NCBI GenBank assembly: GCA_035353815.1
Contig: DAOQAG010000012.1
Span: 1-64,000, forward strand
DNA length: 64,000 nucleotides
From: JAKPUX01 sp035353815
GTDB lineage: Bacteria; Zhuqueibacterota; Zhuqueibacteria; Residuimicrobiales; Residuimicrobiaceae
Direction of reading: 5' to 3'
Shown: in pieces, positions 1 through 6,692 of the stretch
Position numbering within the stretch: position 1 is the first letter of the stretch
Layout: every line of letters begins with the position of its first letter
Translations under genes and position numbers: made by a program
The notes under the pieces: model-generated
Told to the model about the DNA's origin: nothing
The model's input: the letters and a program-made list of their open reading frames with translations, nothing else
Databases searched by the model: none

Positions 1-181
1 TCATGCGGTTTTTTCTGCCTGCTTGCGTGAGGGATGCCCGGTTTGTCTAAGTGAACTGCATCAGATAAGATACAATCCAATCAAGCCGACGACAAGCCCG
101 ATAATGATGTTGGTCAATTTTCCAGGAGGAAAGTCTTGCGTGGGACGGAGTCGATGTTTGCCCAGAACCTTTTGCGTTCTT
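1..181. other. Left edge, no confident gene
   Basis: No full gene can be supported here. On the minus strand a frame ending with TGA at 61-63 encodes a strongly hydrophobic tail (reading roughly NIIIGLVVGLIGLYLI) preceded by a basic stretch, but it has no ATG and no clear ribosome-binding site. It could be a small membrane peptide with an unusual start or the remnant of one. A minus-strand ATG at 4-2 could open a gene that runs off the window, but only one codon is visible. Confidence 0.25.
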
Positions 182-823
182 TTATATTTCCAGGATTCTG
201 CCGGCACCGCCCTGGGTGTATGTCCCTGGAAAGTGTTTCTCGAGATCAGCTACATGCTGGGTACAGTGCGTCGGGCAGATCAAGCCCATCTTTGCAAAGA
301 GATGGAACTGATCAAAACCATGGAGGCCGCCCACGATGCCGTAGATCGTGCCAAAAGGTGAAGATGCGCCCAAAATTTTCTCCATCGCCGGATGAGAACA
401 ACCGGCGATGACCAGAAGCCCTTTCTCCGTTTCTACAGCCAGCGATTGTTCGATCTGCTCCAGTTCCCCGGTGGTGATAAAGTGATCATGGATTTTCTGT
501 GGCTTGTCGTAGTAGCGCACCTCTTTGGCCTGGCGCACACCGCGAAAAGAGACCGGCGCATGCAGAACGACCTTCCCGTTCTCGTTCAGGAAATGGGACA
601 ACCCGCCGATGTGGTCAAAATGGCCATGGCTGATGAAGAGATCGCTGATGCTCATGGGATCGATCTTTAAAACCCGCATATTACGCAGCAGGATCTCGCC
701 GTTGGCTCCCGTATCGAAGAGGAGGGTGCGGCCATAGGCCTCGATCAGAGCGGCGAATCCCCAATCCGCTTCCAGGTTTTCCTCGCAAGTTGTATTGTCA
801 TAGATGATCGTAACTTTGACCAA
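182..823 (-). CDS. MBL-fold metallo-hydrolase
   Basis: A 213-residue metallo-beta-lactamase-fold protein. The metal-binding motif HGHFDHIGG (H66, H68, D70, H71) is intact. A GCSHPAM segment near residue 143 and a GGLHGF segment near 165-170 supply further metal ligands, as in the subfamily often labelled 7,8-dihydropterin-6-methyl-4-(beta-D-ribofuranosyl)aminobenzene-phosphate synthase-like. That name is a family label and not a proven reaction. The start is TTG at 823, chosen because MVKVTIIYDNT is the usual N-terminus of the family; GAGAGAACGAG just upstream is a weak ribosome-binding site. It is the last gene of the NifX/Mrp/MinD cluster, 251 bp downstream of the NifX-like gene at 1075. 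No signal peptide is seen, so it is probably cytoplasmic. Confidence 0.85.
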   Translation of the reverse strand: MVKVTIIYDNTTCEENLEADWGFAALIEAYGRTLLFDTGANGEILLRNMRVLKIDPMSISDLFISHGHFDHIGGLSHFLNENGKVVLHAPVSFRGVRQAKEVRYYDKPQKIHDHFITTGELEQIEQSLAVETEKGLLVIAGCSHPAMEKILGASSPFGTIYGIVGGLHGFDQFHLFAKMGLICPTHCTQHVADLEKHFPGTYTQGGAGRILEI

Positions 824-1005
824 CTCGTTCTCTCAGTCTGTTGAATGCAATGACAGTGACTTTTGTTTTTCTGGGTTCTGACGGAATGCGAATAAAACGG
901 GATGAGACGGGAACATGTGGCCATCCAGGTCTTGCCAGCAAAGCGATTCGTCAGTCTCAGAAGGGCTGTTGTATGATGGTAGAATTACCCTGGCAGCGGC
1001 TCGTT

Positions 1006-1042
1006 CGGCGTTTACCAGGCGGAGAGAGCCTGGCAAACGCCG
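1006..1042. repeat. 15-bp inverted repeat (terminator-like)
   Basis: CGGCGTTTACCAGGC (1006-1020) and GCCTGGCAAACGCCG (1028-1042) form a 15-bp stem with one mismatch, which is a G-U pair in minus-strand RNA, around a 7-nt loop. It lies between the NifX-like gene ending at 1075 and the MBL gene starting at 823. There is no U-run after the stem, so it may be a processing or attenuation hairpin and not a classic terminator. Confidence 0.5.
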
Positions 1043-1074
1043 AAATTACCTGAAGGGGAACTATTGATAGGCGT

Positions 1075-1413
1075 TTAATGGTCGCAGGTGTTATCGCCGG
1101 TCTGGAGCGCGCCCGAGAGGTAATCAAGAGCGATTTTATCAGGATTTGCGGCCGCTGCACCGACGACCACCTCAATCTGATGATCGGCGAAGAGCATTTG
1201 AGCACGCTGGCCCATACCGCCGGCGATAATGACCGCGGCGCCGCGCTCCGCCAGCCAGCGCGGAAGCAGTCCCGGCTCGTGAGGCGGGGGGACGACATCT
1301 TCTCTGCCGGTGATGCTTCTGGTGGCCGGATCGACTTCGATGAGGGCAAATTGTTCGCAGTGGCCAAAGTGGGCGCAAAGCTGGCCGTTGGCGATCGGAA
1401 TGGCAATCTTCAT
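1075..1413 (-). CDS. NifX/NifB-like (dinitrogenase iron-molybdenum cofactor family) protein
   Basis: A 112-residue single-domain protein of the family that binds iron-sulfur or FeMo-cofactor precursors in NifX, NafY and the C-terminus of NifB. It shows the family features: an N-terminal KIAIPIANG strand, the AHFGHCEQFAL segment with His and Cys, and a GGMGQRA turn near residues 66-72. ATG at 1413 has GGAG eight bases upstream. It starts 20 bp after the Mrp-like gene ends, so the two are probably cotranscribed. In nitrogenase-free clusters such proteins are generally thought to carry metal clusters to or from Mrp/MinD-type ATPases. The cargo here is unknown. Confidence 0.85.
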   Translation of the reverse strand: MKIAIPIANGQLCAHFGHCEQFALIEVDPATRSITGREDVVPPPHEPGLLPRWLAERGAAVIIAGGMGQRAQMLFADHQIEVVVGAAAANPDKIALDYLSGALQTGDNTCDH

Positions 1414-1433
1414 TGTGGATTCTCCAAGCGTGG

Positions 1434-2708
1434 TTAGGATGACTTACTCAGGTCGGCGATGGGTTTGATGATTTCCTGCATGATCTTGGCTGTGGGCGAA
1501 CTGGCATAGGTATTGATGAAGGCTTTGCCTTCGTCACAAGCCAGGGCGATCTGCGGGTCGATGGGGATGGAGCCGAGGAAGGTGACCCCCATCTCTTGCG
1601 CCATGCGCGCACCACCGCCCGATCTCAGGATTTCAGTGCTCTTGCCGCAGTGGGGACAGACAAATCCGCTCATATTCTCCACGACCCCGAGGACCGGCAC
1701 CTTGAGCTGACGGCAGAAGGTGATTGATTTGCGCACATCCACCGCCGCCACTTTCTGCGGGGTGGTGACGATGACCGCTCCGGTCAGTTCGCCGATAATC
1801 TGGCAGACCGAGAGCGGCTCATCCCCGGTTCCCGGAGGCGAATCGATGATCAGATAATCCAGTTGGCCCCAGGCCACGTCCTTGATGAACTGCTTGATGG
1901 CACCCATCTTCAAAGGACCGCGCCAGATGACCGCGTCATCCTGGCTCTGCAGAAAAAAGCCCAGCGACATCACTTTCATGTTGCCCACCTCGGCGGGAAA
2001 AAGCTCGCCTTCGTGGCCCTGAATGGTCTCACCTTCGAGACCGAGCATGGTTGGGATGCTTGGACCGTGGATATCCACATCGAGCAAGCCGACCTCATAG
2101 CCGGCCAGAGCCATGGCCGCAGCCAGATTGACCGCAACCGTGCTTTTGCCCACCCCGCCCTTGCCGGAGAGGACGACGATCTTGTGTTTGATGCGGCAAA
2201 GGCGTTCCTGAATCTGCTGCCGCTCCGCAAATTCCTGATCCCCTTCGTCGGGTTTTCGCTTCAGGGCTGAACAATCCTTGTTATCACACGTTTCGCACGA
2301 AGAGGCACTTTCTTGTTTCGATCGCTCCGCAACGCTATTTGAATAGTCGTTGCAGGCGGCTGCGAGCGTATTGGCTGCCAGTAAAGCGCAGTGTTCCTCC
2401 TGCTTCGGCAACCCATCCAGAGCGGCCAACAGGATTTGTTGATCGATAGCCAGAGCCTCATCGATTGTTTTGCCAATGGCCAGGGAGGTCGCCATACTGC
2501 CACTGGCGATCGAAGCCTTGCATCCATCGGTGATGAAGGATGCATCAATGATTCGCTCCCCCTGCACATCGAGCCAAAACTCCATGGTAGTTTTGCACGG
2601 GCCGGTGAGGCGGGCGTGGCCAGTATGATAGGGAAGACGGCCATGATGACGGGGGCTGTTTGCATGATCGGCCGCGATGGCAGATAATTTTGTATCAGGT
2701 GTAGCCAT
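1434..2708 (-). CDS. IscU/NifU-N domain fused to Mrp/NBP35 P-loop ATPase
   Basis: A 424-residue two-domain protein. Residues about 15-125 are an IscU/NifU-like scaffold with the three expected cluster-binding cysteines (C38 in GPCKTTM, C63 in TDGCKAS, C107 in EEHCALL). A linker carries a further CETCDNKDC cluster (C138, C141, C146). Residues about 175-420 are an Mrp/ApbC ATPase with the deviant Walker A GKGGVGKST (182-190), the DVDIHGPS motif and the FVCPHCG CxxC that holds a bridging [4Fe-4S] cluster in Mrp dimers. The predicted role is to assemble an Fe-S cluster on one domain and pass it on with the other. ATG at 2708 has GGAGCACTGAA upstream. A 125-bp gap separates it from the methyltransferase, so it could have its own promoter. 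Confidence 0.92.
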   Translation of the reverse strand: MATPDTKLSAIAADHANSPRHHGRLPYHTGHARLTGPCKTTMEFWLDVQGERIIDASFITDGCKASIASGSMATSLAIGKTIDEALAIDQQILLAALDGLPKQEEHCALLAANTLAAACNDYSNSVAERSKQESASSCETCDNKDCSALKRKPDEGDQEFAERQQIQERLCRIKHKIVVLSGKGGVGKSTVAVNLAAAMALAGYEVGLLDVDIHGPSIPTMLGLEGETIQGHEGELFPAEVGNMKVMSLGFFLQSQDDAVIWRGPLKMGAIKQFIKDVAWGQLDYLIIDSPPGTGDEPLSVCQIIGELTGAVIVTTPQKVAAVDVRKSITFCRQLKVPVLGVVENMSGFVCPHCGKSTEILRSGGGARMAQEMGVTFLGSIPIDPQIALACDEGKAFINTYASSPTAKIMQEIIKPIADLSKSS

Positions 2709-2834
2709 TTCAGTGCTCCTGCAGCTGTCCGGTGAATTGAATCGTGTCCGTTGGAATTTTATTGTAGTTATGTAATGAAAACTGATTCGCTACCCATTCA
2801 ACGTCTTGATCTCTGTTGGTATTCCTCCGGATGA

Positions 2835-3353
2835 TTATATCCGTTCAAAAAGCAGCGTTTCTTCCGCGCTTTCGGCCGGACGAAACAACCCCTCCTGGGT
2901 CATCTGCGCCCTGACCTCGTCATCACGGAGACGGTGGTCTTTGATGGAGATTAGGCCGTTAGGTTTAAGCAGTCGGTAAAGTTCTCTCAAAACCCGCTGA
3001 GGATCTTCTACATCATGCAGGATGTCATACAGGAGCACCCTGTCGATGGTTTGATCCGGCAGATCGCCGGTTTTGCTGCCATGAAGGGGGTGAAGATTGG
3101 CAAGCTTGAGCCGTTTGCGAGCTTTTTTAACCGACTGCAGTGCCAGGGGGTGAATATCGACAGCATAGACCTCACCGAGGGGGTCTACAACTCCCGCTGC
3201 TGCCACGGCGAAACCTCCTGGCCCGCAGCCGAAATCGAGAACCTTCATGCCTGTTGCGATGCCGGCCCTTTTTAATATCGCGGCAGGCGGATTGAGCCGG
3301 TCGCGCAGCCAGAACTCGATCGCCATGAGCCGAAAATTCAGGTTGCTTTGCAT
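2835..3353 (-). CDS. Class I SAM-dependent methyltransferase
   Basis: A 172-residue Rossmann-fold methyltransferase (Methyltransf_11/25 type). The SAM-binding glycine motif VLDFGCGPGGFA lies near residues 38-49, followed by an acidic strand end in YAVDIHP and a motif-IV-like LYDILHDVED. The frame is open further upstream to a TTG at 3374, inside the ATPase gene. ATG at 3353 was chosen because it begins two bases after the upstream stop codon and has GGGAG about 14 bases before it. The substrate is unknown. UbiE-like or arsenite-methyltransferase-like enzymes are possible, but the cysteines typical of ArsM are absent. It sits inside the Fe-S cluster operon, directly after the two ferredoxin-ATPases. 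Confidence 0.85.
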   Translation of the reverse strand: MQSNLNFRLMAIEFWLRDRLNPPAAILKRAGIATGMKVLDFGCGPGGFAVAAAGVVDPLGEVYAVDIHPLALQSVKKARKRLKLANLHPLHGSKTGDLPDQTIDRVLLYDILHDVEDPQRVLRELYRLLKPNGLISIKDHRLRDDEVRAQMTQEGLFRPAESAEETLLFERI

Positions 3354-3355
3354 AG

Positions 3356-4228
3356 CTATTTCAGTTGCTCCCAAACCGCGCGGATATCTTCCGCCGCCGG
3401 GGTATCGGTTTCAACCACACTTTTGGCCTGCATCATCGCCTGGGTGACGCCGGGGTCGTAGCGGATGCGGCCCACGATTTGTGCCCCGCTCAGGCGGGCC
3501 TTGCTTTCGATGCACTCGGTCATCTCCGGATTGAGGTCCCATTTGTTGACGCAGACCGCCGCAGGAAGGTCAAAATGGCGCGCCAGGCCCAGTACGCGTC
3601 CAAGGTCGTGCTCTCCGGATACCGTGGGCTCCGTCACCACCAGTACCTGGTTCGCACCAGTCAGTGAAGCGATCACCGGACAGCCGATCCCCGGCGGACC
3701 ATCGGTGATGATCAGGTTGTAGCCCTCTTTCTCGGCCAGTTCACGTGCCTGCCGACGCACCAGGGAGACCAGCTTGCCGGAGTTTTCTGCCGCCACCCCG
3801 AGACGGGCATGAACCATGGGACCGATGCGCGTATCCGAGATCATCCACTCGCCGCACAACCGTTCCGGAAAATCGATCGCCCCGGTTGGGCAGTAATGAA
3901 CACACAGGCCGCACCCCTCGCAGGCGGCGGGGTCGATTGAAAAGAGCGCAGGACCGGAGGCGCTCCCCTTCATGCGCACCGCATCGAAACGGCAGTAGGC
4001 CAGGCAGAGCCCGCAGCTGATGCAGTCGGCCGGCCTGATGATCGCCTCACGGCTGCTGTAGAAGGGCTGTTTTTCCCGGATCCGGGGCGGCAGCAGCAGA
4101 TGCAGGTCCGCCGCATCCACATCACAATCTGCCACAAGGGCATGGCCGGCCAGGAACGCCAGGGAGGCGGTGAGGCTGGTCTTGCCTGTGCCTCCTTTAC
4201 CGCTGATGACCACCAGTTCCCGGATCAT
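3356..4228 (-). CDS. MinD-superfamily ATPase with inserted 2x[4Fe-4S] ferredoxin domain
   Basis: A 290-residue P-loop ATPase of the nucleotide-binding protein family associated with NifX/DUF5320 clusters. The deviant Walker A GKGGTGKTS is at residues 10-18, and DCDVDAADLH supplies the Walker A' region. Residues about 65-115 are a bacterial ferredoxin insert with two motifs, CISCGLCLAYC and CEGCGLCVHYC. The second half resumes the MinD fold with ITDGPPGIGCP and VTEPT. It probably acts as a dimer coupling ATP hydrolysis to Fe-S or metal-cofactor handling or to electron transfer. Its ATG overlaps the TGA of the preceding gene (ATGA), showing tight translational coupling with its paralogue. Confidence 0.9.
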   Translation of the reverse strand: MIRELVVISGKGGTGKTSLTASLAFLAGHALVADCDVDAADLHLLLPPRIREKQPFYSSREAIIRPADCISCGLCLAYCRFDAVRMKGSASGPALFSIDPAACEGCGLCVHYCPTGAIDFPERLCGEWMISDTRIGPMVHARLGVAAENSGKLVSLVRRQARELAEKEGYNLIITDGPPGIGCPVIASLTGANQVLVVTEPTVSGEHDLGRVLGLARHFDLPAAVCVNKWDLNPEMTECIESKARLSGAQIVGRIRYDPGVTQAMMQAKSVVETDTPAAEDIRAVWEQLK

Positions 4229-5082
4229 GGCCGCCTCCCCGCCGCATGCGCAGCCAGAGTCTCCAGGCGCTCCCTGAGCGCTGCCAGACGGGAACGCAAC
4301 TCGGGCACGGCCTCGCAGGCCATCTGCCCGCGGGAGTAGGCCTCGGCTATGCGCCGGTCATCCGGAATTTCCAGCAGGAGCTCGATTTTTTCGCGCCGGC
4401 AAAATTCCTGTACCCGGTCGTCGCCGATGCCCATGCGGTTGACCACCACCCCGAAGGAAAGCCCCAGGCTGCGCACCATATCCACGGCCAGAGTCAGATC
4501 GTGCAGGCCGAAGGGGGTGGGCTCGGTCACCAAAATGACATAGTCGGCGCCCCGCACGGAGGTGACCACCGGGCAGGAGGTGCCGGGGGGAGCGTCGATA
4601 AGGATGGGCAGGGCCGGATTCACTCCCTTTTTGACGGCATGGATGAGCGGCGGCACCGCAGAAACCCCCACATCGATCAGCCCCTGAATGAGCTGGATGT
4701 TCCCTGTGCGGCTGCGACGTATGACGCCGATGCGCTGATCCCTCTCCTTGATGGCTCTCTGCGGACAGACCAGCATACAGCCGCCGCAGCTGTGACACAA
4801 CTCAGGAAAGACCAGTGCCACCTGCTTGGGGACAATAATGGCGTTGTATTCGCAGAACGCACTGCAGGCGCGGCAGCCGTCGCAGAGGGTTTCATCCACA
4901 ACCGGTATGGGGACGGTAATGACCTCCTCCTCAATCGCCCCGGCAGGCAGAAAGAGATGGAGATTGGGCTCCTCGACATCGCAATCCAGCAGCTGCAGCG
5001 GCTCCTTGTAGGTCTGAGCAAGGTTGACGGCGAGGGTGGTTTTTCCGGTTCCTCCCTTGCCTGAGGCAATGGCGATGATCAT
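4225..5082 (-). CDS. MinD-superfamily ATPase with inserted ferredoxin domain (paralogue)
   Basis: A 285-residue paralogue of the neighbour at 3356. It has Walker A GKGGTGKTT at residues 8-16, DCDVEEPNLH, a ferredoxin insert with CDGCRACSAFC and CHSCGGCMLVC, and the later IDAPPGTSCP and VTEPTPFGLHD motifs. The two ATPases probably form a heterodimer, since such pairs are regularly adjacent in anaerobes. ATG at 5082 was chosen because it has AGGGAG seven bases upstream and begins with the canonical MIIAIASGKGG. A longer reading from 5160 would run into the preceding gene. The gene lies 13 bp after the NifX-like gene and overlaps the next ATPase by four bases. Confidence 0.9.
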   Translation of the reverse strand: MIIAIASGKGGTGKTTLAVNLAQTYKEPLQLLDCDVEEPNLHLFLPAGAIEEEVITVPIPVVDETLCDGCRACSAFCEYNAIIVPKQVALVFPELCHSCGGCMLVCPQRAIKERDQRIGVIRRSRTGNIQLIQGLIDVGVSAVPPLIHAVKKGVNPALPILIDAPPGTSCPVVTSVRGADYVILVTEPTPFGLHDLTLAVDMVRSLGLSFGVVVNRMGIGDDRVQEFCRREKIELLLEIPDDRRIAEAYSRGQMACEAVPELRSRLAALRERLETLAAHAAGRRP

Positions 5083-5095
5083 CGAACTCCCTTTG

Positions 5096-5458
5096 TCAAC
5101 TCCAGTGCCCTTCCGCATTGGCCTCATCGGCGGGCTGGAGCTTCCCGGCCTTGTAGGCATTCAGGGCCTCCTGCACGGTGGCAGCGGTTGTATTATAGAC
5201 CGCCACCCCGGCTGCGGAGAGGACCCGGAAGGCTTTGGGCCCGCAGTGCCCGGTCACCAGGGCATCCGCCCCGGCGCGCAGAAGGGTCTCGGCGGACTGG
5301 ATGCCGGCACCCTGCGCGGCGCTGAGGTTCTGGGCGTTGTCGATGATTTCAAAAGAGCCGTTTTCCATATTGTAGAGCAAAAAGCGGGGCGCGCGACCAA
5401 AACGAGGGTCCAGCGGCGCATCCAGAGTTACACCGGAGGTGGTAAAGGCAATTTTCAA
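5096..5458 (-). CDS. NifX/NifB-like cofactor-binding protein
   Basis: A 120-residue member of the dinitrogenase iron-molybdenum cofactor family. KIAFTTSGVTLDAPLDPRFG is the typical N-terminal strand and DxRFGR turn, and TGHCGPKAF supplies the conserved Cys in the middle. The start is a TTG at 5458, preceded by AAGGAG at six-base spacing, and matches the family's N-terminus. A longer frame with ATG at 5524 would add 22 atypical residues and overlap the upstream gene. It is followed 13 bp later by the ferredoxin-ATPase pair. It probably carries a metal-sulfur precursor for those ATPases. Confidence 0.85.
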   Translation of the reverse strand: MKIAFTTSGVTLDAPLDPRFGRAPRFLLYNMENGSFEIIDNAQNLSAAQGAGIQSAETLLRAGADALVTGHCGPKAFRVLSAAGVAVYNTTAATVQEALNAYKAGKLQPADEANAEGHWS

Positions 5459-5520
5459 ACAGATCTCCTTGTCCAATAGGGTGGGGAGAAAGGAAAAGAG
5501 AGCCTTTCCCCCCTGTTCAG

Positions 5521-5880
5521 TCATTCTTCTGCAGGTTTCTCAAGGGCTTCCAGCCGCTGTCTGATGGCATCCAGTTCCGCCTGCAGGGCTTCGGCCTCAC
5601 TCTGCAAGGCCTGCCTCTCGCTCTCCGCACTGTAAGCGCCGGGCGCCGCAGCGGGATAGCCGTACGGGCGCCAGCCGGGTTGTCCGGTGGCGAAAAAGCG
5701 GTTTCGCCATCCGCGTCCGCCACCGCCACGACGCCAGAAGCCGCGGCCTAAGCCGGCCGCCCGGCCGCGAAAACCGCCGCCGCTGACAAATCCCGGGGCA
5801 TCATAACCTGCGCAATAGCCGGCACTGCGGCCGGTTCCTGGACCCCAACCCAGAGGTCCGGTACGATCTCCACCTGGCAT
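5521..5880 (-). CDS. DUF5320-type glycine/arginine-rich protein
   Basis: A 119-residue protein with the hallmark N-terminus MPGGDRTGPLGWGPGTGR and a CAGYDAPGF segment typical of the DUF5320 family. The middle is Gly/Arg/Trp-rich and low in complexity, with many GRG and GFWRRGG units. Residues about 85-115 form a charged heptad-like coiled coil (ERQALQSEAEALQAELDAI). ATG at 5880 is favoured by GGAGG eight bases upstream; the frame is open five codons further. The function is not known. The family is almost always found next to NifX-like and MinD/ferredoxin genes, so a scaffold for cluster or metal handling is a guess from context. Confidence 0.8.
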   Translation of the reverse strand: MPGGDRTGPLGWGPGTGRSAGYCAGYDAPGFVSGGGFRGRAAGLGRGFWRRGGGGRGWRNRFFATGQPGWRPYGYPAAAPGAYSAESERQALQSEAEALQAELDAIRQRLEALEKPAEE

Positions 5881-5904
5881 GGTTACATCCTCCATATCAT
5901 CATG

Positions 5905-6510
5905 TTAGGCGCGGGTCATCGCTGTGCCGCACTTGGGACACAGCTTTTGTGCGCAAGGCACGCCGCGCTCGTGGGCTTCACGATGGCCGCAGGCCGGGCA
6001 AAGGCACTCACCGGCCGGACCGGCGGCCTTTTGGCCCCCCATGCGGCCGCGTCCACCCCTCCCTTTGTTGCCGCCGCCTTGTCCTCCGCCTCCGCCTTTT
6101 CCGCTTCCTCTGCCAAACATATTGGCCTCCTCTTGATGGCTGTACATCTCCAGCCCGTGGCGTCCATAACCCCGTCCGCACCCTGGCATCGCAAAACCGC
6201 TGCTGCGCAGCAGCCTGCCTTGCAACCAGGCTTCAATCACCTGGTGCAGTTCGCCGGCTACGAAAGGGATCACCTCGATGCCATAGGCCATGACCATCGC
6301 CCGCAGGGGCTGCGAAATCGCGCCGCAGATCAAAACATCCACATGCAGTTCCGCCAAGGTGAGCGCGATCTGCACCGGAGACTCGGCATGCAGCTGCGCC
6401 TCGCTCTCCTTGCTGATCTGCGAGCCCTCCCGATGGACGAGATACAAATTACGAGTCACATCAAAGACCGGTGCGATGCGGCTGTTCCATGTGGCAAAAG
6501 CGGCGATCAT
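5905..6510 (-). CDS. NifX-like protein with glycine-rich linker and zinc-ribbon tail
   Basis: A 201-residue protein. Residues about 1-105 are a NifX-like domain (MIAAFATWNSRIAPVFDV, LICGAISQPL). Residues about 110-160 are a Gly/Arg-rich low-complexity linker with a FGRGSGKGGGGGQGGG stretch. The C-terminal 35 residues carry four Cys pairs or near-pairs (CLCPACGH, PCAQKLCPKCG) that look like a zinc ribbon or rubredoxin-like knuckle. AGGAGG lies directly upstream of ATG at 6510. It is the first gene of the cluster, 171 bp after the sigma-54 activator gene, and its leader carries a strong nested palindrome. Linkage of a NifX domain to a zinc knuckle suggests a metal-sensing or metal-delivery role. 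Confidence 0.8.
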   Translation of the reverse strand: MIAAFATWNSRIAPVFDVTRNLYLVHREGSQISKESEAQLHAESPVQIALTLAELHVDVLICGAISQPLRAMVMAYGIEVIPFVAGELHQVIEAWLQGRLLRSSGFAMPGCGRGYGRHGLEMYSHQEEANMFGRGSGKGGGGGQGGGNKGRGGRGRMGGQKAAGPAGECLCPACGHREAHERGVPCAQKLCPKCGTAMTRA

Positions 6511-6521
6511 GCTCCTCCTGC

Positions 6522-6558
6522 GGTACGATTCTGTTTCTTGTATTACAAGAATCGTACC
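6522..6558. promoter_or_regulatory. Nested palindrome in leader of NifX cluster
   Basis: GGTACGATTCT (6522-6532) and AGAATCGTACC (6548-6558) are a perfect 11-bp inverted repeat. Inside it, TCTTGTA-T-TACAAGA (6536-6550) is a second perfect palindrome that shares bases with the right arm, so the two structures exclude each other. It ends about 12 bases before the ATG of the NifX/zinc-ribbon gene, next to its ribosome-binding site. It could be an activator or repressor site or an RNA switch. Confidence 0.5.
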
Positions 6559-6678
6559 AGCGTTGGAGGAACGTTGACATGATGATAATTAAAATAATTA
6601 CAATGATTAAAAAGATATGGCGGATCGGACGGATGACAGAAGAAGTAGCAGTTATGCAACTTTAATAAAATACAAGCA

Positions 6679-6692
6679 GCATTATTGCAGCC
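6679..6692 (-). promoter_or_regulatory. Candidate sigma-54 (-24/-12) promoter
   Basis: On the minus strand the bases read GGCTGCAATAATGC, giving the GG-N10-GC spacing of a sigma-54 promoter with a good -12 half (ATGCT) and a weak -24 half. It overlaps the last codons of the activator gene and would give a leader of roughly 155 nt that contains the palindrome at 6522-6558. A sigma-54 activator next door makes it plausible, but the match is partial. Confidence 0.3.

Noticed and set aside
6574..6606. TTGACA followed by an AT-rich stretch on the plus strand
   Set aside because: No plus-strand gene follows it, and the -10 candidate ATTACA is poor.
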